IMG/VR virus record: IMGVR_UViG_3300027752_001318
Coordinates: 1-20,367 of that record
From: a virus
Reading direction: 5' to 3' (one strand)
Length of the DNA: 20,367 nt
Below are positions 1 through 7,520 of this stretch, one piece after another. The notes beneath the pieces were generated by a model. The model was not told the origin of the DNA, made no database searches, and was given only the letters and a program-made list of their open reading frames with translations. The position numbers and the translations under genes are program-made. The first letter of the stretch is position 1. Each line of letters opens with the position of its first letter.

Positions 1-852
1 GTTATATTTAATCGTATATGTTCCTACAGTAGCAGTATTTACTGTTCCTGTGACAAGAACATTTGAAGTAATATCCCCATCGTGAATATCTATAGCAGTA
101 TAACCTGGATCGGCATATGTACTATTCACATTTATATTTAATGTTGCGTCACCGTTTAGTGTTATAATTGGTGGAGTTGTATCTACAACTGTAACAGTTC
201 TTGTTGCAGTTCCCGTATTGTTATTAGCATCTGTTGCCGTATATGTAATATCGTAAGTTCCAACGGTTGAGGTATCAACAGTTCCAGTAGAAGTAACTGT
301 TTCTCCACCATCAGCGGTAGCTCCAACGTCTGTATAACTGGTACCAGCCTCTATTGTAGGTGCATTATTACCAGTAATAGTAATAACAGGTCCAGTAGTA
401 TCAACTACATTCACTGTTCTTGTTGCAGTTCCTGTATTGCTATTAGCATCAGTAGCTGAGTAAGTAATGGTATACGCTCCAACGGTTGAGGTATCAACAG
501 TTCCGGTTGGCGTAACTGTTGCCGTAACTGTTTCTCCACCATTAGCGGTAGCTCCAGCGTCTGTATAAGTCGTCCCTAATTCAACAGTAACAGAATTGTT
601 TCCAGTTACAGTAATAACAGGAGCAGTAGTATCAACCACATTCACTGTTCTATTAGCAGTTCCTGTATTATTAGCAGCATCAGTAGCCGAGTAAGTAATG
701 GTATACGATCCAATGGTTGAGGTATCAACAGTTCCAGTAGAAGTAACTGTTTCTCCACCATCAGCGGTAGCTCCAGCGTCTGTATAAGTCGTTCCTAATT
801 CAACAGTAACAGGATTGTTTCCAGTTACTGTAATAACAGGAGCAGTAATATC
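1..852 (-). repeat. Tandem Ig-domain coding repeats (3 full plus 1 partial)
   Basis: In-frame units lie at 634-852, 403-633, 184-402 and 1-183. The first and third are 219 bases; the second is 231. Units one and three are nearly identical in places: 715-787 and 265-337 differ at one base in 73. Units one and two are similarly close over their outer halves. Such high DNA identity suggests recent duplication or gene conversion. The unit at 1-183 is clearly older. Confidence 0.9.
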
Positions 853-1122
853 TGGAATAACACATGTCGCTACTTCAGAAACTACACCGGCACTGTCAAC
901 TTTAAAAGTTTCTGTACCGTTAGCGCCAGTTTCCTTAAAGAATTGATCACCACCATTAAATACAATGTTTTGGTAATCAGTATAAAGAATATCGCCATTA
1001 ACTGGTTTAAGTGATGCGCTATTAAATTGTACTCCCGTTGAGCCTGCTCCCGAAAAGGAACAAGCAGATACAGCGTCTGTTTGACCTGTATCTATAATTA
1101 GTATACTTTGAATTGCACTCAT
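1..1122 (-). CDS. Ig-like repeat surface/fibre protein (partial, C-terminus beyond window)
   Basis: The reading frame is open for 374 codons from ATG at 1122 to the left edge, so the protein is cut off at its C-terminus. Residues 1-90 form a unique N-terminal region that may attach to the virion. From residue 91 there are tandem Ig-like domains of the DUF5011/HYR type at 91-163, 164-240, 241-313 and 314 onward. Each starts with DTT(A/G/P)P followed by an I/V-rich strand, contains a YTDAGATA-like segment, and ends with YTITYSATD and an RTVNVV-like strand. The fourth copy is more divergent and carries the DGDITSNV segment usual for DUF5011. Ig-like domains are common add-ons of phage tail and capsid proteins and often bind surface glycans weakly. 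I infer a fibre or decoration role from its place after the baseplate and fibre genes. The start is preceded by TTTAAATAAATG with no Shine-Dalgarno, and by a candidate promoter at 1161-1170. Confidence 0.85.
   Translation of the reverse strand, partial: MSAIQSILIIDTGQTDAVSACSFSGAGSTGVQFNSASLKPVNGDILYTDYQNIVFNGGDQFFKETGANGTETFKVDSAGVVSEVATCVIPDITAPVITVTGNNPVTVELGTTYTDAGATADGGETVTSTGTVDTSTIGSYTITYSATDAANNTGTANRTVNVVDTTAPVITVTGNNSVTVELGTTYTDAGATANGGETVTATVTPTGTVDTSTVGAYTITYSATDANSNTGTATRTVNVVDTTGPVITITGNNAPTIEAGTSYTDVGATADGGETVTSTGTVDTSTVGTYDITYTATDANNNTGTATRTVTVVDTTPPIITLNGDATLNINVNSTYADPGYTAIDIHDGDITSNVLVTGTVNTATVGTYTIKYN
511..534 (-). repeat. 12-bp tandem duplication inside second Ig repeat
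   Basis: The bases at 511-522 and 523-534 are adjacent direct copies that match at 11 of 12 positions (core cgtaactgtt). They account for the four extra residues of the second Ig domain (ETVTATVTPTG, compared with ETVTSTG in its neighbours). This looks like a replication-slippage event that kept the reading frame. Confidence 0.8.
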
Positions 1123-1160
1123 TTATTTAAATCTTTTTATAACACAGTTCATCTGTCTGT

Positions 1161-1170
1161 ATTATATATC
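1161..1170 (-). promoter_or_regulatory. Candidate phage late promoter box GATATATAAT
   Basis: The coding-strand sequence is GATATATAAT, in the 58-base gap before the Ig-repeat gene, 38 bases upstream of its ATG. The wider 12-mer GGATATATAATA is identical to that before the S1-like gene at 16300-16311. There is no obvious common -35 element, as expected of a single-box late promoter like T4 TATAAATA. Promoter function is inferred from recurrence and position. Confidence 0.5.
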
Positions 1171-1180
1171 CAGATTTAAT

Positions 1181-4100
1181 TTATGCACCGTATCTTGTAA
1201 GCTTTGCAGCTCGAATAGAGTTTAAGTTTTTACCCTTTGCTGTATATTTAGCAAACACTTCTATATCAAATGAAAATTGTTGATCATGTTTATCAAATAT
1301 ATCTAAACCTATCTTTTTAGTATATGTTAAATTAGGAAATCTTAATTTAGCTTGACCACCAACTCGTCCTGTGTCAGAATCCGGATCATTACCAAAGTAA
1401 TCAGTCATTCTATATTGAAATATAATATCAACTGAAAGCGCATTAGAATTATCAAGCGTTGCTACTTTTCCTTTAATTTGTTTTCTGCTTTGTTTAGTGT
1501 CACCCTCTACTCTTAGTGTGTTCAAATTAATAGGAGATAAAAATAAGAATGCTCCACATGAACGTCCACCTAAAAGATATTGATCATTTGCATCAAATGA
1601 CATCTTAAAAGATCTGTCGCCTAGATCTATTAAACCACTAGTCTTTTGAAAAGCCAATTGTTTAGTTGCGTTGTTTCCAGTAACTACGGCCGGGCCATAA
1701 ATCCCTGAGCCTGCACCAGATCCAACTCCACTATACACAAACGATGTTCCTGTTGCATATGTTGATGTGATAGGCATTGTGTATATCGCATTATCAACAA
1801 TAGCTTGAACATGCGTGTTTTGTTCACTATCAGTTACGGCTGTGTTATTGCTTGATGTTTCTTGCAAATCGAAATATAAGTTTTCTAAATCAGGATGATC
1901 TTTGTGTATGTATAGGCCGTTGTTGTAATTTGCAGCACCAATTAAACCTATGCTGCATACGTCTACTTGACTAGCGCTGAAATCTACACTTAAATCTGCA
2001 ACTCCACTACTTCCAGCCGCGCTCTTACCAAATGATCCAGTCCATATAAAATCAACTGAATTACCATTTCCAGTTGGAGCAATTAAATCTACATCTGAAG
2101 TCAATGGTTGGAATGTCGCATAATTTAGTGAGTATTCATAATTATTCAAACTCGCAACACCAGTTGATAACAAAGATTCAGTTATATACAATGGATTTTG
2201 ATTAGCGATATCCATGAATCTAGAATAAACGAATTGTCCACGTCTCTGTGCAGACTGATATGGAGCATCGGACAATAAGTCATATGCTGATATTGAGTCT
2301 TGATCTATGTTTTGATATTGAATAGGCACTAGATCATATTTACCTTCAGATGTATAGTATTTATCAGAACTAATCTTAACATCAGTGTCTGCTATATTAT
2401 TATCGTTTTCTATTACACCAAACCCGTTATCTGCTATAGCAGAACCTGCCGTAGTAGATCTATATGCTGGTAAATTTCTATCACCAACTAATCTAGAAAC
2501 TAGTTCTAATTTAGTAGCTTTGGTGTTTTCTAATAACATTTTAAATGTCTTAGTAACAATATGTCCTTTTTTAACAGTTAAACTAGCAACTTCGTCCGTG
2601 TAATAACCTGCGAATATTTGGTTTTTGGTCCCATTATTAATAACAGTAACTGTACCATCTTCATCCATTATCTTAACTACTAATTCGCCAATTTCAACTT
2701 CAACTGCGCCTTTAAGCGAAGCTATCTGAGCTTCGAGTTCTGCAATTTTATCATATACAGAAATTGGTTTTTGTTCTGCAGATAAGAATCCTGATGCAAT
2801 ATTAACAGCAGTATGTGCATAATATTTCTCGTTTGCACTAAATGAATCATCTATGTGCGAATATACACCTTTAGAAGAAAGCTCCTCCGATATTTTAACA
2901 GAAGCAGTTTCAGCAGCGTTCGACATTAATAATGCATCTACATTAGTTGTGTCTATTTCCGCAATTGGAAAATCTATCGTGATTGATTCTGACCATTCAG
3001 AATATATTGGATTAGCAGGATAACCAGCTTCAGACACTGATTTAACTCTAAATTCAACTAACTCACCTTCGTTAATAGAAATGTCTAATTGATTAAAATT
3101 AACCTCTTGTGCATCTTCTACTAGACTATTTTGCCATGCAAACTTTCTAGTTTTAGAATCTCTAAATCTATCTCTAGTTTTAGTTTTCATTTCATTCCAA
3201 TTAGAAAATACCGCTGTTTTCTGTCTAGTACCCTCTGTGAACGGAAGTTGTGTAACTTCACTTGCTTTACCACTAGTTGACAAATATCTATATTGTACAA
3301 CAAACTGTACAATATTTTGATCAACTGTATCAGCAACCTTCTTTGCAGTTGGCACTCCCCAAAAACCTCTAACTCTGTACTTAGGTGCAACCTTAGTTGC
3401 ATTAGTCCCAGATGCTAACGATTGTATTTGGTTCACAATACTATTATATAAACTTGTTTCACTAGTTCTTTCAGTAATAAGAGACTCTAGTTCATTCTTG
3501 TCTTTATCCTTTTGGATAGCAGATTCATACTTCTTAGTAGAAATCTCAGATCTTTTCTTAACAATAGTCTCATCTAATCTTTTGATCTTCTCTTCAACTG
3601 TAGTTTTATCAGCAGATAATTTCTTAATCTTATCAGCAGTATCATTAGCAGTCAGGTGAGTATTAACTTGTACTACCTTAAAGTTGTTAATGTCAAGCGA
3701 TGGAGCATCAGGTGTAATACCTTGTGCTGCCGGAGGTATAGCATCCTCTTTTAATGCGTTAATATATCTTCCAAAATCTGCAACTTCTTCCTTATAGTAA
3801 TCATCCAGTCTTGTTTTTGAACCATCTGATTGTATAAGTGTTAATTCGTTACTATATAGTCCAATTCCCGGTGACCAGTTTTCAGCTAGAATTTTAGAGT
3901 CGGGATCAATTGCTTTAACAAACACCAACATTCTTTCATTAAAACCTACATTTATATCAATACTAAGATTAGCTGTGTCATTTTTGTAAATACTTAATTG
4001 ATCAGCACCTAATTTAATAGACTCATATCCTTCGATTACTAATAATTCAACTTGATTTGTAGATCCATCAATACGTGTAATCTTGTATCTGGTATTTCTA

Positions 4101-4939
4101 GCTCCACTTTGTATCATTAATTCAGATCCTACCTTTAAAGTTTCTGTATCGTTTAATGTTTTAGTAGAATCACTGTATGTTAATGTATCTAATGTATATA
4201 GTTTAATATTACGTTTTACTGTGATACCTGCACCTCCAGCAATTCCAGCACCAGCACCACTAGAAAGTTGTTCCCTCTTAGAATTACTAATTTTTAATAC
4301 ATCAAACTTACCAGTAAACTGTGCGTTTCTATATGGCATGTCCCTAGTATCTTCATCTAAAGTATATGCTATATTATTGTTTGTAATATCTTTAATTACA
4401 CTATTATAATTTAAACCATCTTTATTTTTAAAATTAGCATTAAAATAATCAACAGATATTGCATTAGACGAATCGATTAAAATTCTTTTAACTAATACTC
4501 TTTCGGTCGTGTTCGGTATTTGACCGCTTACGTCAATCGAAGTTGTCAATAATGGGTTTAAGAAATCTTCAAAAAAGTAATTAGCTTTAGTTGAAAAATT
4601 TACAGGTCTATTAAAACTTGTAATATCACTAGCAGGCGTTTTTAGTGTAGAAGTAATAATACTCTGATATGTACCGTCTGGTAGTTTTATCCTTGTATTA
4701 CCTTTACCTAAACCTGCTAAAGATTTTAGATTAGTATCTAACCTCTCTAGTTCTCGTTTCATGAAACCAAACGATGGCACATAAACTGTTTTGGTTCCGC
4801 CATCTGTTAGTATCTCTAAAGACACGTCCTTTTGATCAGTTGTTATCGCTTCGTTAATTCTCTCAAATGTCTTTAAAGAATTTGCGTTAATTTCAAGTAA
4901 CTTCTTGAGCGAATTAGAAATAGAGTTGTTAGTATTCAT
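1181..4939 (-). CDS. Large tail-fibre/peripheral baseplate structural protein (1252 aa)
   Basis: This is the largest protein in the window and very probably an elongated virion component. Residues 1-75 are helical and may be an attachment segment. Residues 100-420 are beta-rich and contain a Gly/Ala-rich stretch at 228-238. A strong predicted coiled coil rich in K/E/I/L covers about 430-508. Residues 518-657 look like fibronectin-III or similar domains (VQFVVQYRYLS, VEFRVKSVSEAGYP, YSEWSESI). A second short coiled coil lies at 727-745 (KIAELEAQIASLKG). The remainder is beta-rich and probably globular, perhaps the receptor-facing end. The start is one base past the stop of the 645-residue gene, which suggests coupled translation. 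The order after gp6 and gp7-like genes matches the place of gp10/gp12-type or tail-fibre proteins, but I recognise no specific family. It has no signal peptide or membrane segment. Confidence 0.7.
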   Translation of the reverse strand: MNTNNSISNSLKKLLEINANSLKTFERINEAITTDQKDVSLEILTDGGTKTVYVPSFGFMKRELERLDTNLKSLAGLGKGNTRIKLPDGTYQSIITSTLKTPASDITSFNRPVNFSTKANYFFEDFLNPLLTTSIDVSGQIPNTTERVLVKRILIDSSNAISVDYFNANFKNKDGLNYNSVIKDITNNNIAYTLDEDTRDMPYRNAQFTGKFDVLKISNSKREQLSSGAGAGIAGGAGITVKRNIKLYTLDTLTYSDSTKTLNDTETLKVGSELMIQSGARNTRYKITRIDGSTNQVELLVIEGYESIKLGADQLSIYKNDTANLSIDINVGFNERMLVFVKAIDPDSKILAENWSPGIGLYSNELTLIQSDGSKTRLDDYYKEEVADFGRYINALKEDAIPPAAQGITPDAPSLDINNFKVVQVNTHLTANDTADKIKKLSADKTTVEEKIKRLDETIVKKRSEISTKKYESAIQKDKDKNELESLITERTSETSLYNSIVNQIQSLASGTNATKVAPKYRVRGFWGVPTAKKVADTVDQNIVQFVVQYRYLSTSGKASEVTQLPFTEGTRQKTAVFSNWNEMKTKTRDRFRDSKTRKFAWQNSLVEDAQEVNFNQLDISINEGELVEFRVKSVSEAGYPANPIYSEWSESITIDFPIAEIDTTNVDALLMSNAAETASVKISEELSSKGVYSHIDDSFSANEKYYAHTAVNIASGFLSAEQKPISVYDKIAELEAQIASLKGAVEVEIGELVVKIMDEDGTVTVINNGTKNQIFAGYYTDEVASLTVKKGHIVTKTFKMLLENTKATKLELVSRLVGDRNLPAYRSTTAGSAIADNGFGVIENDNNIADTDVKISSDKYYTSEGKYDLVPIQYQNIDQDSISAYDLLSDAPYQSAQRRGQFVYSRFMDIANQNPLYITESLLSTGVASLNNYEYSLNYATFQPLTSDVDLIAPTGNGNSVDFIWTGSFGKSAAGSSGVADLSVDFSASQVDVCSIGLIGAANYNNGLYIHKDHPDLENLYFDLQETSSNNTAVTDSEQNTHVQAIVDNAIYTMPITSTYATGTSFVYSGVGSGAGSGIYGPAVVTGNNATKQLAFQKTSGLIDLGDRSFKMSFDANDQYLLGGRSCGAFLFLSPINLNTLRVEGDTKQSRKQIKGKVATLDNSNALSVDIIFQYRMTDYFGNDPDSDTGRVGGQAKLRFPNLTYTKKIGLDIFDKHDQQFSFDIEVFAKYTAKGKNLNSIRAAKLTRYGA

Positions 4940-4940
4940 A

Positions 4941-6878
4941 TTATCTTAATATATCGGCTTCAAATTGATAGTTAGTGTAATCAGTACACACTAATTCAAT
5001 ATATGGTTTGTTTGTTATTAATTGTGTTCCATCAATATCAGCTATTAATTTATCAAATCCAGATGATGTACCGGTCCAGATTTTTATGTTATTTCCTGTC
5101 ATATTGATTGTATCAAATGTAATCTTAAATGTTTGTCCTGTTTTCCAAGAGACAACACTATCGTCAATGTATATATTAAGATTACTTTCCGGATCAGAAG
5201 ATATTAAACCTTTAAGACTTAATCTATTAGAAAATAAACTAAGCTTAGACCATATAGCAAACTTAGATGATCCACTCCCCAATACACCTGCATCAAACGG
5301 CAAGCTTGTTGATAATTGAGTGGCTATTACCTTTCCTGGAATATTCCATAAAAATACATCGTTTAATGCATAACCGTCAACTGTGCTATTAATTTTAATT
5401 TTATTAGCAATTGTTTTATCTATTTCTGTACCCTTTCCAGCGAATATAACATCAGTGTTGTATTGTAATTCTACTGGAATAGTCCCATCTATTAATGAGT
5501 TGATTTTGTTATGTGCCTTGCTGATCAATTGTAAAAGAGAATCTGAATCAGCTAATTGTATCGATGTATTTTGAAATTCATCTTCCAATGACTTTATTCT
5601 AGAAGTAAGAGCTGCTCCATCTTCTGTTGCAGTAACTAAATTCTCTATACTATCCAGTCTAGTAACTATTGAATTATATCTATTATTTGCCTGTATTAAA
5701 AGTTCTGTTGCATTTTCCAATGCAGTTGTTGTATCCATAAATAAATCCATGGAGAACGTTGTAAAATCATTTACACTAGTTTCAACTCCAACATTATCTA
5801 ATGAAGAATTAAACTTTAAATTTAATTTTAAAGAGAACGCGTTACCATTTAGTCCAGTAACTTCGTTTGGTTTATATTTAATTTGTTCATTAATCTTAGA
5901 ACCAGGTCCATATGCATCTTGTATATCATCTAATATTAAAATACCATATAAGTTAGTTGCTCTATTTGCAGGTATAGATTCACTATATAGATCATAGTAA
6001 ACAAGAATTGCATTGAATGTAAACTTTTGACCTTTTTTAGCAAAATCTAATAAAGATTCAACATCAGGATTGGTGTTAATCTCTTCATATGCATTTGCGT
6101 CAAATTGTATACCAACACTATTTGTACCATTTGTTCTAACATCATAATACGGTCCGCTATTAGTTGCATATTCATCAACTACTGCATCGATATTTATATT
6201 AGGATCAGGGTGTGTTTGTCCCTCTCTGCCCTCTATATAATCAGCTGCGTATAATTTAGTTGCTGTTGTGTTGTAGTTTGTTGGTTTAAATAAAACAGTT
6301 GGCGTATAACCTACTGAAGTAGGAACGTTTATATAAACTTCATGATATGTGTTACCTTGATATGCAACATCATTTTCTACATCAATTGTACCTAAGTACT
6401 TTACAATTCTATCGTAATTTTCACTAGCAAATGTTCCATTTACCTTTTCAGTATAATTACCTAATTGAGTTTGATTAGAATCTGCTGCAATAAAATCAAC
6501 AGCTCCTAGTGAACTTAACCATTTAAAGAATACCTTTTCAGCATCTGATTGTAATAATATTGGATCATAATCATCATCTTTCAATAACAATTCTTCCAAG
6601 TTCAATGCATAGTTCTGAAATGTTTGTGCGAAATCCACATTAGGCATTCCAGCAACATATGCTTGACCCGAAGGCTGCTTAAGGTTTGTTTCGAAATCTA
6701 TTGTGTTAGAACCGTTAACTGAATCAGTGAAATCCGGAAGATCTAATAAAGCATATTTACTAAACTCAAAATTTAAATCTGAACTGTTAAAAGCTCTAGT
6801 CATGTCTCTTGCTGAAGAAGCAAAAGCATACATTGTGCCACCCATGGGCTGCGGTATTCTAACTAGAGGAGTTGCCAT
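4941..6878 (-). CDS. Baseplate-periphery/fibre structural protein with central coiled coil (645 aa)
   Basis: The N-terminal half (1-380) is a mixed alpha/beta region with conserved-looking blocks such as RDMTRAF, KYALLDLPDF and EKVFFKWLSSLGAVDF, which suggest a fold that docks on the baseplate rather than a simple fibre. Residues 383-465 form a heptad-rich coiled coil (ALENATELLIQANNRYNSI onward). The C-terminal 180 residues are beta-rich and could be a trimeric tip domain or carbohydrate-binding module. An N-terminal dock, coiled coil and C-terminal beta domain are typical of trimeric phage peripheral baseplate or fibre proteins, in the positions filled in T4 by gp8-gp11. The ATG at 6878 is preceded by TTTAAAGAATAG with no Shine-Dalgarno. 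It lies between the 201- and 1252-residue genes, with gaps of 22 and 1 bases. The exact family is not recognised. Confidence 0.65.
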   Translation of the reverse strand: MATPLVRIPQPMGGTMYAFASSARDMTRAFNSSDLNFEFSKYALLDLPDFTDSVNGSNTIDFETNLKQPSGQAYVAGMPNVDFAQTFQNYALNLEELLLKDDDYDPILLQSDAEKVFFKWLSSLGAVDFIAADSNQTQLGNYTEKVNGTFASENYDRIVKYLGTIDVENDVAYQGNTYHEVYINVPTSVGYTPTVLFKPTNYNTTATKLYAADYIEGREGQTHPDPNINIDAVVDEYATNSGPYYDVRTNGTNSVGIQFDANAYEEINTNPDVESLLDFAKKGQKFTFNAILVYYDLYSESIPANRATNLYGILILDDIQDAYGPGSKINEQIKYKPNEVTGLNGNAFSLKLNLKFNSSLDNVGVETSVNDFTTFSMDLFMDTTTALENATELLIQANNRYNSIVTRLDSIENLVTATEDGAALTSRIKSLEDEFQNTSIQLADSDSLLQLISKAHNKINSLIDGTIPVELQYNTDVIFAGKGTEIDKTIANKIKINSTVDGYALNDVFLWNIPGKVIATQLSTSLPFDAGVLGSGSSKFAIWSKLSLFSNRLSLKGLISSDPESNLNIYIDDSVVSWKTGQTFKITFDTINMTGNNIKIWTGTSSGFDKLIADIDGTQLITNKPYIELVCTDYTNYQFEADILR

Positions 6879-6900
6879 CTATTCTTTAAATTTTATTTAT

Positions 6901-7506
6901 TTATATTGTTGCAACACCTGCTCCGTTACTGCTTCCAGTAGAAGACGACGTTGTATTGTACGATGAAATAACATACCATGTGTTATTGAAACATCTTAAT
7001 GTTACTGTTGAATTTAATCCAGCTAATGCAATTGATGCTGCGCCTAAGCTTACACCGGTTGATGCTAATAATGATATAGAACTAGCAATTGCATTAATGA
7101 CTGTCAACTCTTGACCATCCACTGCTTCTGGTAATGTAAAATTACTATTAACAATATATGTTATTGCAGTAATTGAAGATGGTGTAACCTGTGTAGTAGG
7201 TACTGCGAAAGTCCCTAAAACTCCGCTTTTAATTAATGTGCCTCCTAATTTAGCACTACTCGCAAAAGTAGCTGCAGTATCAAATGTAGCTCCTAAGCTA
7301 TTTACTAACAAAAGATTTACTCCACCTTGTGTAACACTTAATGTTGAAGTACTAATACTTGCCAAACCGGTCAGTGATAGTGTAGTTGGATTTAATAGTG
7401 CGGTAACCGATGCTAATTCATCATTTAATAACTCAAAGTTACTATTAATGAGTGGTCTCGATGCAGAAACTGAGTCAGTTCCTAAAATTTCAGTAATGTT
7501 TGCCAT
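6901..7506 (-). CDS. Small trimeric-fibre-like virion protein (201 aa)
   Basis: The N-terminus (NITEILGTDSVSASRPLINSNF) resembles the start of many phage virion fibre proteins, in which a short helical attachment segment counts off and positions the subunits. Residues 40-115 are low-complexity Ser/Thr/Leu/Ala-rich sequence with alternating hydrophobic residues, as in a triple-stranded beta shaft. Residues 120-181 (SNFTLPEAVDGQELTVIN up to NNTWYVISSY) have the layout of a small beta-sandwich found at the ends of phage fibres and head fibres. The last 20 residues are Ser/Gly/Thr-rich and probably flexible. There is no catalytic motif. It follows the 913-residue wedge gene after 14 bases. I infer a short fibre or whisker; attachment to baseplate or capsid cannot be decided from sequence alone. 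Confidence 0.6.
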   Translation of the reverse strand: MANITEILGTDSVSASRPLINSNFELLNDELASVTALLNPTTLSLTGLASISTSTLSVTQGGVNLLLVNSLGATFDTAATFASSAKLGGTLIKSGVLGTFAVPTTQVTPSSITAITYIVNSNFTLPEAVDGQELTVINAIASSISLLASTGVSLGAASIALAGLNSTVTLRCFNNTWYVISSYNTTSSSTGSSNGAGVATI

Positions 7507-7520
7507 TTTTATTGTTTTTA

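Noticed and set aside
1-852. CRISPR array as an explanation of the regular repeats
   Set aside because: The 219-231-base units are in-frame coding repeats with Ig-domain patterns, far longer than CRISPR units and without unique spacers.
1123-1180. Possible terminator hairpin (ACAG/CTGT stem) in the gap before the Ig-repeat gene
   Set aside because: The stem has only four pairs with an eight-base loop and no strong T-run follows, so it is not a convincing terminator.
4083-4409. 108-codon plus-strand reading frame with hydrophobic composition
   Set aside because: It is antisense to the 1252-residue gene; the hydrophobic look comes from reading AT-rich coding DNA backwards. No start context or neighbour supports it.
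4946-4955. GATATATTAA, similar to the candidate promoter box
   Set aside because: It matches only 8 of 10 bases, lies six bases from the ATG of the 1252-residue gene and is inside the coding end of the previous gene.
6897-6904. TATAAATA match (T4 late promoter consensus) before the 645-residue gene
   Set aside because: It overlaps the end and stop codon of the 201-residue gene in an A/T-only stretch, and it differs from the GATATATAWT box found in the larger gaps. Chance is likely.
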